Assembly: GCF_004366075.1 (NCBI RefSeq)
Contig: NZ_SODU01000003.1
Location: 868,001-932,000 of the forward strand
Reading direction: 5' to 3'
DNA from: Kribbella pratensis
GTDB lineage: Bacteria > Actinomycetota > Actinomycetes > Propionibacteriales > Kribbellaceae
Length of the DNA: 64,000 bases
Position numbers and translations under genes: made by a program
Shown here: piece by piece, positions 50,181-58,719 of the stretch
Layout: each line of letters starts with the position of its first letter
Position numbering within the stretch: position 1 is the first letter of the stretch
The notes under the pieces: generated by a model
The model's database searches: none
What the model saw: the letters and a program-made list of their open reading frames with translations, nothing else
What the model was told of the DNA's origin: nothing

Positions 50181-50963
50181 ATGATCACCAGAGTCGATGA
50201 CTACCTGCACAGGGTCCCGTTGTCCGGTTCGGTTGCCGAACAGGTCGGACCGTTCACTCTGTTCCGCAGTACGACGGTTTGGCCGTACTACGCGCGCCCT
50301 GTGCCCGGCTCGGGGGTGAAGATCGAGCCGGCGGACATCGAGCTGGTACGCGCGCGGTGTGCCGAGCTGGAGATCCCGCTGAGCTTCGAGTGGGTCGTAG
50401 AGACCTGTCCCTCGTTGGGCGACGCTGCGGCGGCTGCTGGCCTCAACGTGGTCCAGCACCCCTTGCTGGTGCTGGAGCGCGCGGACTTCCGGCCTGTCAC
50501 GGCTGATGCCCGCTGCGAGATCCTCTCCGCTGACGAGGAGGTGGTCCGGCAGGCGCGTGCAGTTGCGGGACTCGCGTTCAGCGAGCCGGGTACGGGCATC
50601 GGCAAGGCTGGACCGGCCGAGAGAGATGCAGCGGCTGCCGCGATGTCGGCCGACACGGTTTTGGCGCTGCAGAGCAGGGTTCTCCGCGGCGTGGCTGTAA
50701 CTGCCGGTGCGTTCACCGACGACGGCATGGTGGCCAGCGGGACTCACCAGCCGGTCGACTCCACCACGGAGATCGTCGGCGTCGGCACGCTGCCTTCCAT
50801 GCGTCGCCGCGGCCTTGCAGCCGCCGTGACCTCGGCTTTGGTCGAGCACGCACTGGACAACGGCGTGGACCTGGTGCTGCTGTCCGCCGAGTCGGACGCG
50901 GTCGCAGCGGTCTACGAACGCGTCGGCTTCCACCGGATCGGACACGCCGGAGCAGCTGAGTGA
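50181..50963 (+). CDS. GNAT family N-acetyltransferase
   Basis: A 260-residue protein, ATG 50181. The acetyl-CoA site is in the C-terminal third: TEIVGVGTLPSMRRRGLAAA with VTSALVEHALDNGVDLVLLS and the final ESDAVAAVYERVGFHRIG. The N-terminal 130 residues form a divergent second GNAT-like half (VGPFTLFRSTTVWPYYARPV). Acceptor unknown. It overlaps the next gene by four bases (GTGA) and starts a plus-strand row leading to the helicase-associated gene. Confidence 0.87.
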   Translation: MITRVDDYLHRVPLSGSVAEQVGPFTLFRSTTVWPYYARPVPGSGVKIEPADIELVRARCAELEIPLSFEWVVETCPSLGDAAAAAGLNVVQHPLLVLERADFRPVTADARCEILSADEEVVRQARAVAGLAFSEPGTGIGKAGPAERDAAAAAMSADTVLALQSRVLRGVAVTAGAFTDDGMVASGTHQPVDSTTEIVGVGTLPSMRRRGLAAAVTSALVEHALDNGVDLVLLSAESDAVAAVYERVGFHRIGHAGAAE

Positions 50964-51481
50964 CTGGGAGTTCTAGCACCCGCCTCGTCGTACTGCGCGG
51001 GAACTCGGGCTCCGGCAAGTCCACCACGGCCCGGACGCTGCGTGAACGTCTGGGCCGCGGTACGGCGTGGGTCGAGCAGGACTACGTCCGCAGGATCCTG
51101 CTCCGCGAGTACGACCTCCCGGGTGGCGTGAACATCGGCCTGATCGATCTGAACGTCCGCTACGCCCTCGACCACGGGTACGACGTGGTGCTCGAGGGCA
51201 TCATGGACGCCGGCCGGTACGGCGACATGCTGCGACGGCTCACGGTCGACCACCGCGGGACGACACTGCACTACTACTTCGACATCCCGTTCGCGGAGAC
51301 CGTCGTACGGCACAGCACCCGGGACCTGCCCGGCCTGGAGCCGGACATGATGAAGGACTGGTACCGGGAGCACGACGTACTCGACGGAATCGAGCAGACC
51401 ATCATCGGTCCGGACTGTGCACTGGACGAGACCGTCGCGAAGATCCTGACCGACCTTGGCGAGGATCCCGTACCGTTGTAG
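50960..51481 (+). CDS. P-loop kinase (Zeta toxin/AAA_33-like)
   Basis: A 173-residue kinase, GTG 50960. Walker A is LRGNSGSGKSTTARTLRERL. Later features are WVEQDYVRRILLREYD, YDVVLEGIMDAGRYGDML and a basic lid (VVRHSTRDL, then MMKDWYREHDVL). This resembles small-molecule or nucleoside kinases of the AAA_33 group. Substrate unknown. Translationally coupled to the GNAT gene, and two bases before the next start. Confidence 0.87.
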   Translation: MTGSSSTRLVVLRGNSGSGKSTTARTLRERLGRGTAWVEQDYVRRILLREYDLPGGVNIGLIDLNVRYALDHGYDVVLEGIMDAGRYGDMLRRLTVDHRGTTLHYYFDIPFAETVVRHSTRDLPGLEPDMMKDWYREHDVLDGIEQTIIGPDCALDETVAKILTDLGEDPVPL

Positions 51482-51483
51482 GG

Positions 51484-53766
51484 ATGAGCACGACCGAGCC
51501 GACCCGCCCCCGTACCCTCGCTGAGGCGTTGCGGGGCTGGGACGACGCCGCACTCGGTGAACTGCTGCGACGGCGACCTGACCTGGCGTTGCCGATTCCC
51601 GCGGACACCGGGCAGTTGGCTGCGCGGGTGACGAGCAACGCGTCGGCTGCGCGTGCCATCAACCGGCTGGACGAGTTCGGTGTGGATCTGCTGGAGGCGC
51701 TGTCCGCGCTGCCGGAGCCGGTGAACGTGGAGTTGCTGTCGCAGGGGGTCGGCCAGCCAGAGGAGGTGGTCCGGCCGCGGGTGACTGAGCTGCTGGAGCT
51801 CGCTCTGGTCTGGGGTACCGAGGACGACCTGCGGCCGATCCGTGCGGTGCACGAGCTGCTTGGACCGACACCGGCTGGGCTCGGTCCGATCACGACGCGG
51901 CACTTCGGCGATCTGGATCAGTTGATCGACGACGCCGGTCCGGACGCGCGCGCCGTACTCGACAAGCTCACCTGGGGTCCGCCGACCGGTTCGGTGGAGA
52001 AGGCCGACCGGCCGGTGACGATCGCGTCGGCCCGGACGCCGGTAGAGCGGTTGCTGGCGCGCGGTCTCGTCGTACCCAAGGATGCGAACACGGTCGTGCT
52101 GCCGCGGCAGATCGGGCTGCACCTGCGGGGTGGGCGGGTGCTGGCGTCTACACGACCGGTGCCTCCGCCGCTGGCCGGTAAGAAGGTGTCGGCCGCTATC
52201 GCTGACCGGGCTGCCGCTGGTGCTGCGCTCGACTTGGTGCGGCTGGTTGACCGGGCCCTGGAGCAGTTGGGGACCGAGCCACCGCCAGTGCTGCGCACAG
52301 GTGGCATTGGTGTCCGTGAGGTGCGCAGTCTGGCCGCAAAGATCGGTGCGGAAGAGCAGACCGCTGCAGCGGTGCTGGAGATGGCGTACGCCGCGGGGCT
52401 CGTTGCCGCGGTGGAGGTCGGGACCAGTGAGATGTGGCTGCCGACCAGTGCGTACGACGACCGGCTGGAGCTGGACCTTGCGCATCGATGGGCTCAGCTC
52501 GTCATGGCCTGGTTCTCCGGCCTCAGGGCGATCGGACTGATCGGGCGGCGGGACAGCACCGGCAGTACTGCAGCTGCGCGTGAGCGACTGATCAACGCGT
52601 TGGCACCGGACCTGGAGCGGTTGCTGGCACCAGAGATCCGGGTGCTGGCGTTGCAGGCACTGGCCGAGGCTGGTGCGGGTACTGCGCCAGCTCCGGAGAC
52701 TGTAGTGATGTGGGTGGCTTGGCATCGTCCACGGCGCGGTGGGCAGTTCCGGGACGACCTGGTCGAGTGGAGCGTGTCTGAGGCCGCACTGCTCGGATTG
52801 ACGGGGCTGGGGGCGCTGGCGGCACATGCGAAGCCGTTGCTGGGACCGGAGCCGACAGCTGACGAGCTGGCCGAGGCGATCAGCCCACTGATGCCAGAGC
52901 CGGTGTCTGAGGTGCTGCTGCAGGCTGACCTCACGGCGGTGGCTCCTGGGCCTTTGGTGCGGACCGTGCAGGACGAGCTGTCGGCCATGGCGGACGTGGA
53001 GTCCGACGGTGGCGCCGGCGTCTACCGGTTCAGTGAGAGCTCCGTACGGCGTGCATTCGACCTCGGACGTACTGCGGAGCAGTTGCACGCGTGGTTGGCG
53101 GAGCATTCACGTACGCCGGTGCCTCAGCCGTTGACGTACCTGGTCGACGACGTTGCACGACGGCACGGCGTACTGCGGCTGGGGACCGCGTCGACGTACC
53201 TGCGGTGTGATGACGAGAACGTACTGACCCAGCTGCTCAACTCGAACCTGCCTGGTGTGCGGTTCCGTCGGTTGGCGCCGACCGTGGTGGTGTCGCCGTC
53301 ACCGCCGGACATGGTGCTCAGTCGGTTGCGGGACGCCGGGTTGGCTCCGCTGGCGGAGACGTTCGACGGTGCGCTGCATGTGACCGGTGCGCCGCGGCGT
53401 GGCGAGGCGCCGCGGCGACGTACCAGCCGGGACTTCAACGAGAGCGCGTTCGACCTGACCGACGACCAGGTGAAGGCGGTCATCGAGAAGGTCCGCGCCG
53501 GCGACCGGATCGCCGCGGAACGCCCCGGCGACGACGGCCTGATCTCACCCGCCGCCCCCGCCGAGACCATCGCCGTCCTCACCAACGCCGCCGAGGCGCA
53601 CACCCGCACCTGGATCGTCTACGTCGACCACAACGGCCACTCCTCCGAACGCATCGTAGAACCCGTCCGAGTAGCCGACGGCTGGCTGACCGCCTACGAC
53701 GAAACCACCGAAACCCCCCGAACCTACGCCCTCCACCGAATCTCCACAGCCCGCCCAGTCGACTGA
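51484..53766 (+). CDS. Helicase-associated protein with XPB/Ssl2-like (Helicase_C_3) domain
   Basis: A 760-residue protein, ATG 51484; the much longer upstream frame is a shadow. It has an N-terminal wHTH region (RTLAEALRGWDDAALGELLR, EVVRPRVTELLELALVWGTE), a long helical middle, and a C-terminal Helicase_C_3-type domain (LTYLVDDVARRHGVLRLGTA, STYLRCDDENVLTQLL). It ends with a WYL-like beta segment (TWIVYVDHNGHSSERIVEPV). No Walker motifs are present, so it is not itself a helicase. In actinobacteria it is a regular companion of the XPB-type helicase, which lies 0.5 kb downstream here; a role as helicase partner is inferred. Confidence 0.85.
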   Translation: MSTTEPTRPRTLAEALRGWDDAALGELLRRRPDLALPIPADTGQLAARVTSNASAARAINRLDEFGVDLLEALSALPEPVNVELLSQGVGQPEEVVRPRVTELLELALVWGTEDDLRPIRAVHELLGPTPAGLGPITTRHFGDLDQLIDDAGPDARAVLDKLTWGPPTGSVEKADRPVTIASARTPVERLLARGLVVPKDANTVVLPRQIGLHLRGGRVLASTRPVPPPLAGKKVSAAIADRAAAGAALDLVRLVDRALEQLGTEPPPVLRTGGIGVREVRSLAAKIGAEEQTAAAVLEMAYAAGLVAAVEVGTSEMWLPTSAYDDRLELDLAHRWAQLVMAWFSGLRAIGLIGRRDSTGSTAAARERLINALAPDLERLLAPEIRVLALQALAEAGAGTAPAPETVVMWVAWHRPRRGGQFRDDLVEWSVSEAALLGLTGLGALAAHAKPLLGPEPTADELAEAISPLMPEPVSEVLLQADLTAVAPGPLVRTVQDELSAMADVESDGGAGVYRFSESSVRRAFDLGRTAEQLHAWLAEHSRTPVPQPLTYLVDDVARRHGVLRLGTASTYLRCDDENVLTQLLNSNLPGVRFRRLAPTVVVSPSPPDMVLSRLRDAGLAPLAETFDGALHVTGAPRRGEAPRRRTSRDFNESAFDLTDDQVKAVIEKVRAGDRIAAERPGDDGLISPAAPAETIAVLTNAAEAHTRTWIVYVDHNGHSSERIVEPVRVADGWLTAYDETTETPRTYALHRISTARPVD

Positions 53767-53779
53767 CCCTCGCGGACTG

Positions 53780-54190
53780 TCAGGCCAGCCGGGTCAGCAG
53801 GTCGGCGACCACCGCCTGCCAGGCCTCGTAGTCAGCCGGCTCGGCGTCCTGCCACAGGTCGACCAGCTCGGACTCCCCAGCACGTACTCGTTCCGCCGCA
53901 GCTCGCGCCAGCTCCTGCAGCGCCGCCACCTCAGGGTGTCGCGCGACCCACTCCAGGCCGGCCTCGCTGTACGGGTTCGCCGGCAACCCTCGACCCACCG
54001 AGGCGGCGACCAGCTCCGCCGCAGCCAGCGCCTCGGATCCTGGCCCACTTTCCAGGTACTCGTCGGCGGGCAGCCCGGCTACCTCGCGCAACAGCTCCTC
54101 GACCTGTTCCGCCGTACCGCCGTCGGCCAGATTTCCCACCCAGTCAGCAGCGACATCATTGCCGAACACCGACTCGTCCCAAGCACCCAT
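53780..54190 (-). CDS. DUF4259 domain protein
   Basis: A 136-residue acidic protein with the DUF4259 opening GAWDESVFGNDVAADWVGNL and later AAAELVAASVGRGLPANPYS. The function is unknown; relatives are often found alone as single small genes. It lies on the minus strand between the helicase-associated gene and the XPB gene, and is divergent from the latter. Confidence 0.85.
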   Translation of the reverse strand: MGAWDESVFGNDVAADWVGNLADGGTAEQVEELLREVAGLPADEYLESGPGSEALAAAELVAASVGRGLPANPYSEAGLEWVARHPEVAALQELARAAAERVRAGESELVDLWQDAEPADYEAWQAVVADLLTRLA

Positions 54191-54271
54191 AGCCGCGCAA
54201 TCTACAGCGCCGCGGTTGGTTGTTGGGTCAGTCAGGCACAATGGAGGGTCGGGGCGACGATAGGAGTGCGG

Positions 54272-55912
54272 GTGACGGACGGTCCTTTGATCGTGCAGTC
54301 GGACAAGACCTTGTTGCTGGAGACGGCGCATGCGGACGCTAGCGACTGCCGGAAGGCTATAGCGCCGTTCGCCGAGTTGGAGCGGGCGCCAGAGCACGTG
54401 CACACGTACCGGCTGACACCGCTGGGCCTGTGGAACGCGCGGGCCGCGGGGCATGACGCCGAGCAGGTGATCGACGTACTGCTGCGCTACAGCCGGTACC
54501 CGGTCCCCCACTCGTTGCTGGTCGACATCGCGGAGACGCTGGACAGGTACGGGCGGCTGCGGCTGGAGAAGCACCCGCAGCACGGTCTGGTGCTGGTGAC
54601 GACCGACCGGCCGGTGCTGGAAGAGGTGCTGCGCAGCAACAAGGTGAAGCCCATGCTGGGCGCCCGGCTCGACGACGACACCGTCCTGGTGCACCCGTCG
54701 GAGCGTGGTCACCTCAAGCAGACCCTGCTGAAGCTTGGCTGGCCCGCCGAGGACCTGGCCGGGTACGTCGACGGCGAAGCACACCAGATCGACCTGGTGA
54801 CGGACGGTTGGGAGCTGCGCCCCTACCAGGAGCAGGCGACCGACTCGTTCTGGCACGGCGGCTCCGGTGTCGTCGTACTCCCCTGTGGCGCCGGCAAGAC
54901 GATCGTCGGCGCGGCCGCGATGGCGCAGGCGTCCGCGACCACACTGATCCTGGTCACCAACACGGTGTCGGCTCGGCAGTGGAAGGACGAGCTGCTGAAG
55001 CGGACCAGCCTCACCGAGGAGGAGATCGGCGAGTACTCCGGTGCGCGCAAGGAGATCCGTCCGGTCACGATCGCGACGTACCAGGTGATGACGACGCGCC
55101 GGAAGGGCGTGTACACGCACCTGGAGCTGTTCGACGCGCGCGACTGGGGCCTGATCGTGTACGACGAGGTTCATCTGCTGCCCGCGCCGATCTTCCGGAT
55201 GACCGCCGACCTGCAGACCCGTCGCCGGCTCGGGCTGACCGCGACGCTGGTCCGCGAGGACGGGCGCGAGGGTGACGTCTTCTCGCTGATCGGCCCGAAG
55301 CGGTACGACGCTCCGTGGAAGGACATCGAGTCGCAGGGCTGGATCGCGCCCGCGGACTGCATCGAGGTGCGCGTGGATCTCGAGCAGACCGAGCGGTTCG
55401 TGTACGCGACCGCCGAGCCCGAAGACCGCTACCGCCTGGCCGCCTCCACCCCGGCGAAGTCGAAGCTGGTACGGCGGATCGCCGAGCACCACGCGGACGA
55501 GCCGCTGCTCGTCATCGGTCAGTACATCGATCAGCTGGACGAGCTGGGTGAACGCCTGGAGTGCCCGGTGATCAAGGGCGAGACCACGGTGAAGGAACGG
55601 CAGCGTCTCTTCCAGGCGTTCCGCACCGGCGAGATCAAACGGCTCGTGGTCAGCAAGGTCGCCAACTTCTCCATCGACCTCCCCGAGGCGTCGGTCGCCA
55701 TCCAGGTCTCCGGCACCTTCGGCTCCCGCCAGGAAGAAGCCCAGCGCCTGGGCCGAGTCCTCCGCCCCAAGGGCGACGGCCGCACCGCCCGCTTCTACTC
55801 CATCGTCGCAAGAGACACCATCGACGCCGAATTCGCCGCCCACCGCCAACGCTTCCTAGCCGAACAAGGCTACGCGTACACCATCGTCGACGCGGAGAAC
55901 CTGTTCGCCTGA
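54272..55912 (+). CDS. XPB-type DNA repair helicase
   Basis: A 546-residue SF2 helicase. GTG 54272 is five bases after AGGAG. The N-terminal damage-recognition-like domain (1-180) is followed by Walker A LPCGAGKTIV (about 204-211), DEVH at 298-301, GLTATLVREDGREGDVFSLI and motif VI as RQEEAQRLGRVLRPKGDGRT. It matches bacterial XPB, a 3'-5' helicase like the nucleotide-excision factor of archaea and eukaryotes. Its stop is only three bases before the first 96-bp repeat. Confidence 0.94.
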   Translation: MTDGPLIVQSDKTLLLETAHADASDCRKAIAPFAELERAPEHVHTYRLTPLGLWNARAAGHDAEQVIDVLLRYSRYPVPHSLLVDIAETLDRYGRLRLEKHPQHGLVLVTTDRPVLEEVLRSNKVKPMLGARLDDDTVLVHPSERGHLKQTLLKLGWPAEDLAGYVDGEAHQIDLVTDGWELRPYQEQATDSFWHGGSGVVVLPCGAGKTIVGAAAMAQASATTLILVTNTVSARQWKDELLKRTSLTEEEIGEYSGARKEIRPVTIATYQVMTTRRKGVYTHLELFDARDWGLIVYDEVHLLPAPIFRMTADLQTRRRLGLTATLVREDGREGDVFSLIGPKRYDAPWKDIESQGWIAPADCIEVRVDLEQTERFVYATAEPEDRYRLAASTPAKSKLVRRIAEHHADEPLLVIGQYIDQLDELGERLECPVIKGETTVKERQRLFQAFRTGEIKRLVVSKVANFSIDLPEASVAIQVSGTFGSRQEEAQRLGRVLRPKGDGRTARFYSIVARDTIDAEFAAHRQRFLAEQGYAYTIVDAENLFA

Positions 55913-55915
55913 TCT

Positions 55916-56011
55916 GCAGCTCGACAGGAGGTGTCGCGCCGAAGCGCCCACCCTCACCCTCAACCGGCCGGCCACCTGCCTGTAGTGGACGTATACGTAC
56001 TGTCGAGCTGC
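55916..56011. repeat. 96-bp repeat, copy 1, with 12-bp terminal inverted repeats
   Basis: The element begins GCAGCTCGACAG (55916-55927) and ends with its exact complement CTGTCGAGCTGC (56000-56011). Inside are the CGACAGGAGGTGTCG hairpin and CGTATACG. It fills the gap between the convergent XPB and DUF559 genes (3 and 6 bases away). Copy 2, at 56932-57027, has the same length and orientation and is identical at 84 of 96 positions by eye. Confidence 0.85.
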
Positions 56012-56017
56012 CGGACT

Positions 56018-56878
56018 TCACGCGGCGAGCCGCTGAGCTAGTGCCGCGCGGACGGTCGCGACAACCCAGGCCGGGTCGCCGATGATCTGTTCGTAGGTGA
56101 ACCGGAGCACCAGCCAGCCGGCCGTGTTGAGCTCGTCGTACCGGTAGCAGTCGGCTGCGAAATCCCGTCGCGACCCGTGGAATTCGAAGCCCTCCGCCTC
56201 CAGGGCCAACCTGGCACGGCGATGTCCAAGATCTACTCGGGCGTGGAACCCGTCGTGCGACACCAGCACCTGCGGTTCAAAACCGTCGATGCCCGCGCTG
56301 ATCAGGAGTGCCCGGAGGATCGACTCCAGGAAACTGCCGGCCAACGGAGTGGCCGCGGCGGCTACCAGGCGTGCGTTCGGGCAACCGGCACCCCGCATCG
56401 CAGACACCTCGGCGAGCAGCTCCTCCGGATGCAGGTGCCGAGTGGCGAGGGCAGCGTCGGCGACAGCAAGCGCCTCGGCGAACGGAAGCACGCGGCAGCA
56501 ATCGACGACAGTGCGGGGCAGGGACGTGATCCGGTCCTGCCGCTCGGATGAACTGACCTTGGCCCAATGCAGCACAGCAGGTGGACCTGGTCGCGGACGG
56601 CGGTGCGGCGGCAGGATCAGATGGGGCTTCTCCGGCGCAACCAGCAAGGGCAGGCCAGCTGCGGCGGCCGCGCTTACGTGCGAGAGGACGCCGTCATAGG
56701 CCAATACGGCGACCATGTCGGCCGGGAGGCCGGGTAGCGCGTAGACCCCAAGCGCGATCCGCTGGATGTCACCACGAGCGACCGCCTTCGCGACAGCATG
56801 TCGCGTGACCACGCCGGTCAATTCGGAGGCGGTGGCCCAGCCGCCCCGGCGCGCCAGGATCTGATCGACCGATTCCAT
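56018..56878 (-). CDS. AbiEi-antitoxin-type wHTH plus DUF559 endonuclease-like protein
   Basis: A 286-residue protein (ATG 56878; ATG 56926 is also possible and would end 6 bases from repeat copy 2). Residues 1-60 match the AbiEi antitoxin-type winged helix (ARRGGWATASELTGVVTRHA, VARGDIQRIALGVYALPG). The middle resembles the AbiEi family (SRAAAAA-type region here LSHVSAAAAAGLPLLV, RTVVDCCRVLPFAEALAVAD). The end is DUF559, related to very-short-patch repair nucleases (HARVDLGHRRARLALEAEGF, then AGWLVLRFTYEQIIGDP). No separate toxin gene is adjacent. The gene is flanked on both sides by 96-bp direct repeats. Confidence 0.8.
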   Translation of the reverse strand: MESVDQILARRGGWATASELTGVVTRHAVAKAVARGDIQRIALGVYALPGLPADMVAVLAYDGVLSHVSAAAAAGLPLLVAPEKPHLILPPHRRPRPGPPAVLHWAKVSSSERQDRITSLPRTVVDCCRVLPFAEALAVADAALATRHLHPEELLAEVSAMRGAGCPNARLVAAAATPLAGSFLESILRALLISAGIDGFEPQVLVSHDGFHARVDLGHRRARLALEAEGFEFHGSRRDFAADCYRYDELNTAGWLVLRFTYEQIIGDPAWVVATVRAALAQRLAA

Positions 56879-56931
56879 CCCGGGATGGTGCCTGAACTTG
56901 CCCGGCCGATGACTTTGTTCATCCACAGGCG

Positions 56932-57027
56932 GCAGCTCGACAGGAGGTGTCGCGCGGACGCGCCCGCCTTCACGCTCAGCCGGTCAACCACCTGCCCGCA
57001 GTGGACATATACGTACTGTCGAGCTGC
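56932..57027. repeat. 96-bp repeat, copy 2
   Basis: It begins with the same GCAGCTCGACAG (56932-56943) and ends CTGTCGAGCTGC (57016-57027). It lies in the same orientation as copy 1, differs at 12 positions mostly in the middle, and fills the gap between the GntR stop (57032) and the DUF559 gene. Confidence 0.85.
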
Positions 57028-57031
57028 AGAG

Positions 57032-57742
57032 TTATTCGCCGAGGCGGGTGTGGATGCCGTTGAAGTGGCGTTTCATGGAGTGGGCGTAGGTGTCGGGGTT
57101 GGCGGACTGGAGCGCGTTCAGGAGGTCTCGGTGCCAGGCGGCGGCGTCGGCGGGGGTGTAGCGGGCGCCGGGGAGGCGGGCGTCGACCTGGGCGAAGGTT
57201 CGCCAGAAGACTGACAGCAGGTCGATGACCAGGGCATTGCCCAACGGCTCGTAGAGGGCTTGGTGGAAGGCCCAGTCCTCGTCGGGGAAGTACTGCCCGT
57301 CGGCGGCCTTGGCTTCCATGCGTTCGACGATGGGCTCCAGGGCGTCGTACCCGTGCTCCTTGAAGTGCCTGACCACGTCGTCGGCCAGGCCGACCTCGAT
57401 GGCCTGGCGGACCTCCAGGACGTTCTGGACGTCGCGGAGGTCGCCGGCCATCGACTGGGACATGCGGAACGCGAGGCCGTCCTCCAGGGACTGCAGGTTC
57501 ACCTCGCCGACGTACGTGCCGTACCCGTGCCGGATCTCGATGATGCCGACCGCCTGCAGCGCCTTCATCGCCTCGCGCAGCGGGTGCCGGCCGACGCCCA
57601 GCTGCGCCATCAGGTCCTGCTCGTTCGGCAGCGGGTCACCCGCCTTCAGACCGCGTTCCAGGATGTACGACTTCATCGCGTCGCGGATGAAGGACTGATT
57701 CCCTGCCGCACCACGTGCCCGGCTGAGCCCACCCGTTGTCAC
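57032..57742 (-). CDS. GntR family (FCD domain) transcriptional regulator
   Basis: A 236-residue FadR-type regulator: helix-turn-helix FIRDAMKSYILERGLKAGDP, LPNEQDLMAQLGVGRHPLRE, wing GIIEIRHGYGTYV; then an all-helical FCD ligand domain with metal-site histidines (FHQALYEPLG, HRDLLNALQS, HFNGIHTRLG). It lies last in the aldolase-sialidase unit and most likely controls it, by analogy with NanR, which is also a GntR/FCD protein. Confidence 0.92.
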   Translation of the reverse strand: MTTGGLSRARGAAGNQSFIRDAMKSYILERGLKAGDPLPNEQDLMAQLGVGRHPLREAMKALQAVGIIEIRHGYGTYVGEVNLQSLEDGLAFRMSQSMAGDLRDVQNVLEVRQAIEVGLADDVVRHFKEHGYDALEPIVERMEAKAADGQYFPDEDWAFHQALYEPLGNALVIDLLSVFWRTFAQVDARLPGARYTPADAAAWHRDLLNALQSANPDTYAHSMKRHFNGIHTRLGE

Positions 57743-57769
57743 TGCCGGCCTCCCTCTACCTAGGACCGC

Positions 57770-58705
57770 TCAGTGTAATCCGGCGCGGTCCAGGAGCGGT
57801 CGGACTGCGGCGATCTCCGTGTCGTTCAAGGGGATCGAGGGGTACGCCGTGACCGGGCAGTCGATCACGCCCAACAGGTACAACCCCGCTTTGAACGCAC
57901 CGAGTGCCGCCGAGCTGGCCCCCATCCGGGACCGGTCCGCCACGTTGATGATGTCGAACAACCGGAACAACCGGTCCTGCTCGTCCCGCGCCGCCGCCAC
58001 ATCACCACTCACCGCAGCCTTGAACAACCGCACATACCCGGCCGGATCCACATTCCCCAGACCAGGTACGACGCCGTCCACCCCGAACGCCAGCGCGGAG
58101 TCGACCGTCACCTCGGACCCAGTCATGATCACGAAGTCGTCGAGCGACCTCTCCCGACGGGACAGCACCAACTCTCGCAGCGAAGTCTCCTGCCCGGACG
58201 AGTCCTTCACACCCGCAATCACCCCCTGCTCGCCAAGAGACATCACAAGAGCAGCCGGAAGCTTGGTGCCCGCCCGAGGCGGGATGTCGTACGCATAGAG
58301 AGGCGTGTCGCCCGCAAGCGACGCCAGCCGCACGAAGTGGCGCTCGATCTCAGCAGGGTGGGTGGCCGCATAGAACGGCGCCGTGGCGACAATGCCGTCC
58401 ACACCGGCCTTCAACGCGGCAGACACGTGCGCAGCGACCCGGTTGGTCGACGTGTCGATGACGCCGGCCAGTACCGGTACCTGTCCCGCCACCTCTGCGA
58501 CAGCCGCCTCCAGCACGACTTGTCGTTGCTCGTCGGTCAGGAACGTGCCCTCGCCGGAGGTGCCGAGCACGAACACTCCGTCCACACCCCCGGTCAGCTG
58601 GTACTGGATCAGCCGAGCCAGCGATGCAGTATCGACGTCGTACGACGGGGTGAGCGGAGTAACCAGCGGAGGTACGACACCGGTCAGATGGGCGGATGCG
58701 GTCAA
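57770..58705 (-). CDS. DapA/NanA family aldolase
   Basis: A 311-residue class I aldolase. TTG 58705 is used because GGGAG stands six bases before it. The Schiff-base lysine is in GVIAGVKDSSGQETSLREL, the tyrosine in PLYAYDIPPRAGTKLP, and the carboxylate-binding loop is LGTSGEGTFLTDEQRQVVLE. Its place beside a sialidase suggests N-acetylneuraminate lyase, but YDIPPR is not the classical NanA sequence, so another 2-oxo acid substrate is possible. It lies 14 bases after the sialidase stop. Confidence 0.85.
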   Translation of the reverse strand: MTASAHLTGVVPPLVTPLTPSYDVDTASLARLIQYQLTGGVDGVFVLGTSGEGTFLTDEQRQVVLEAAVAEVAGQVPVLAGVIDTSTNRVAAHVSAALKAGVDGIVATAPFYAATHPAEIERHFVRLASLAGDTPLYAYDIPPRAGTKLPAALVMSLGEQGVIAGVKDSSGQETSLRELVLSRRERSLDDFVIMTGSEVTVDSALAFGVDGVVPGLGNVDPAGYVRLFKAAVSGDVAAARDEQDRLFRLFDIINVADRSRMGASSAALGAFKAGLYLLGVIDCPVTAYPSIPLNDTEIAAVRPLLDRAGLH

Positions 58706-58719
58706 GGGGTCTCCCAACC

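Noticed and set aside
51274..53106. 610-residue minus-strand frame
   Set aside because: Shadow of the helicase-associated gene, rich in Gln/Arg/His repeats from third-position GC bias.
53780..55849. 689-residue minus-strand frame
   Set aside because: Only its last 136 residues (DUF4259) are real; the rest is antisense to XPB.
55989..55998. ACGTATACGT as an independent operator
   Set aside because: It is part of the 96-bp repeat and is present, with one change, in copy 2.
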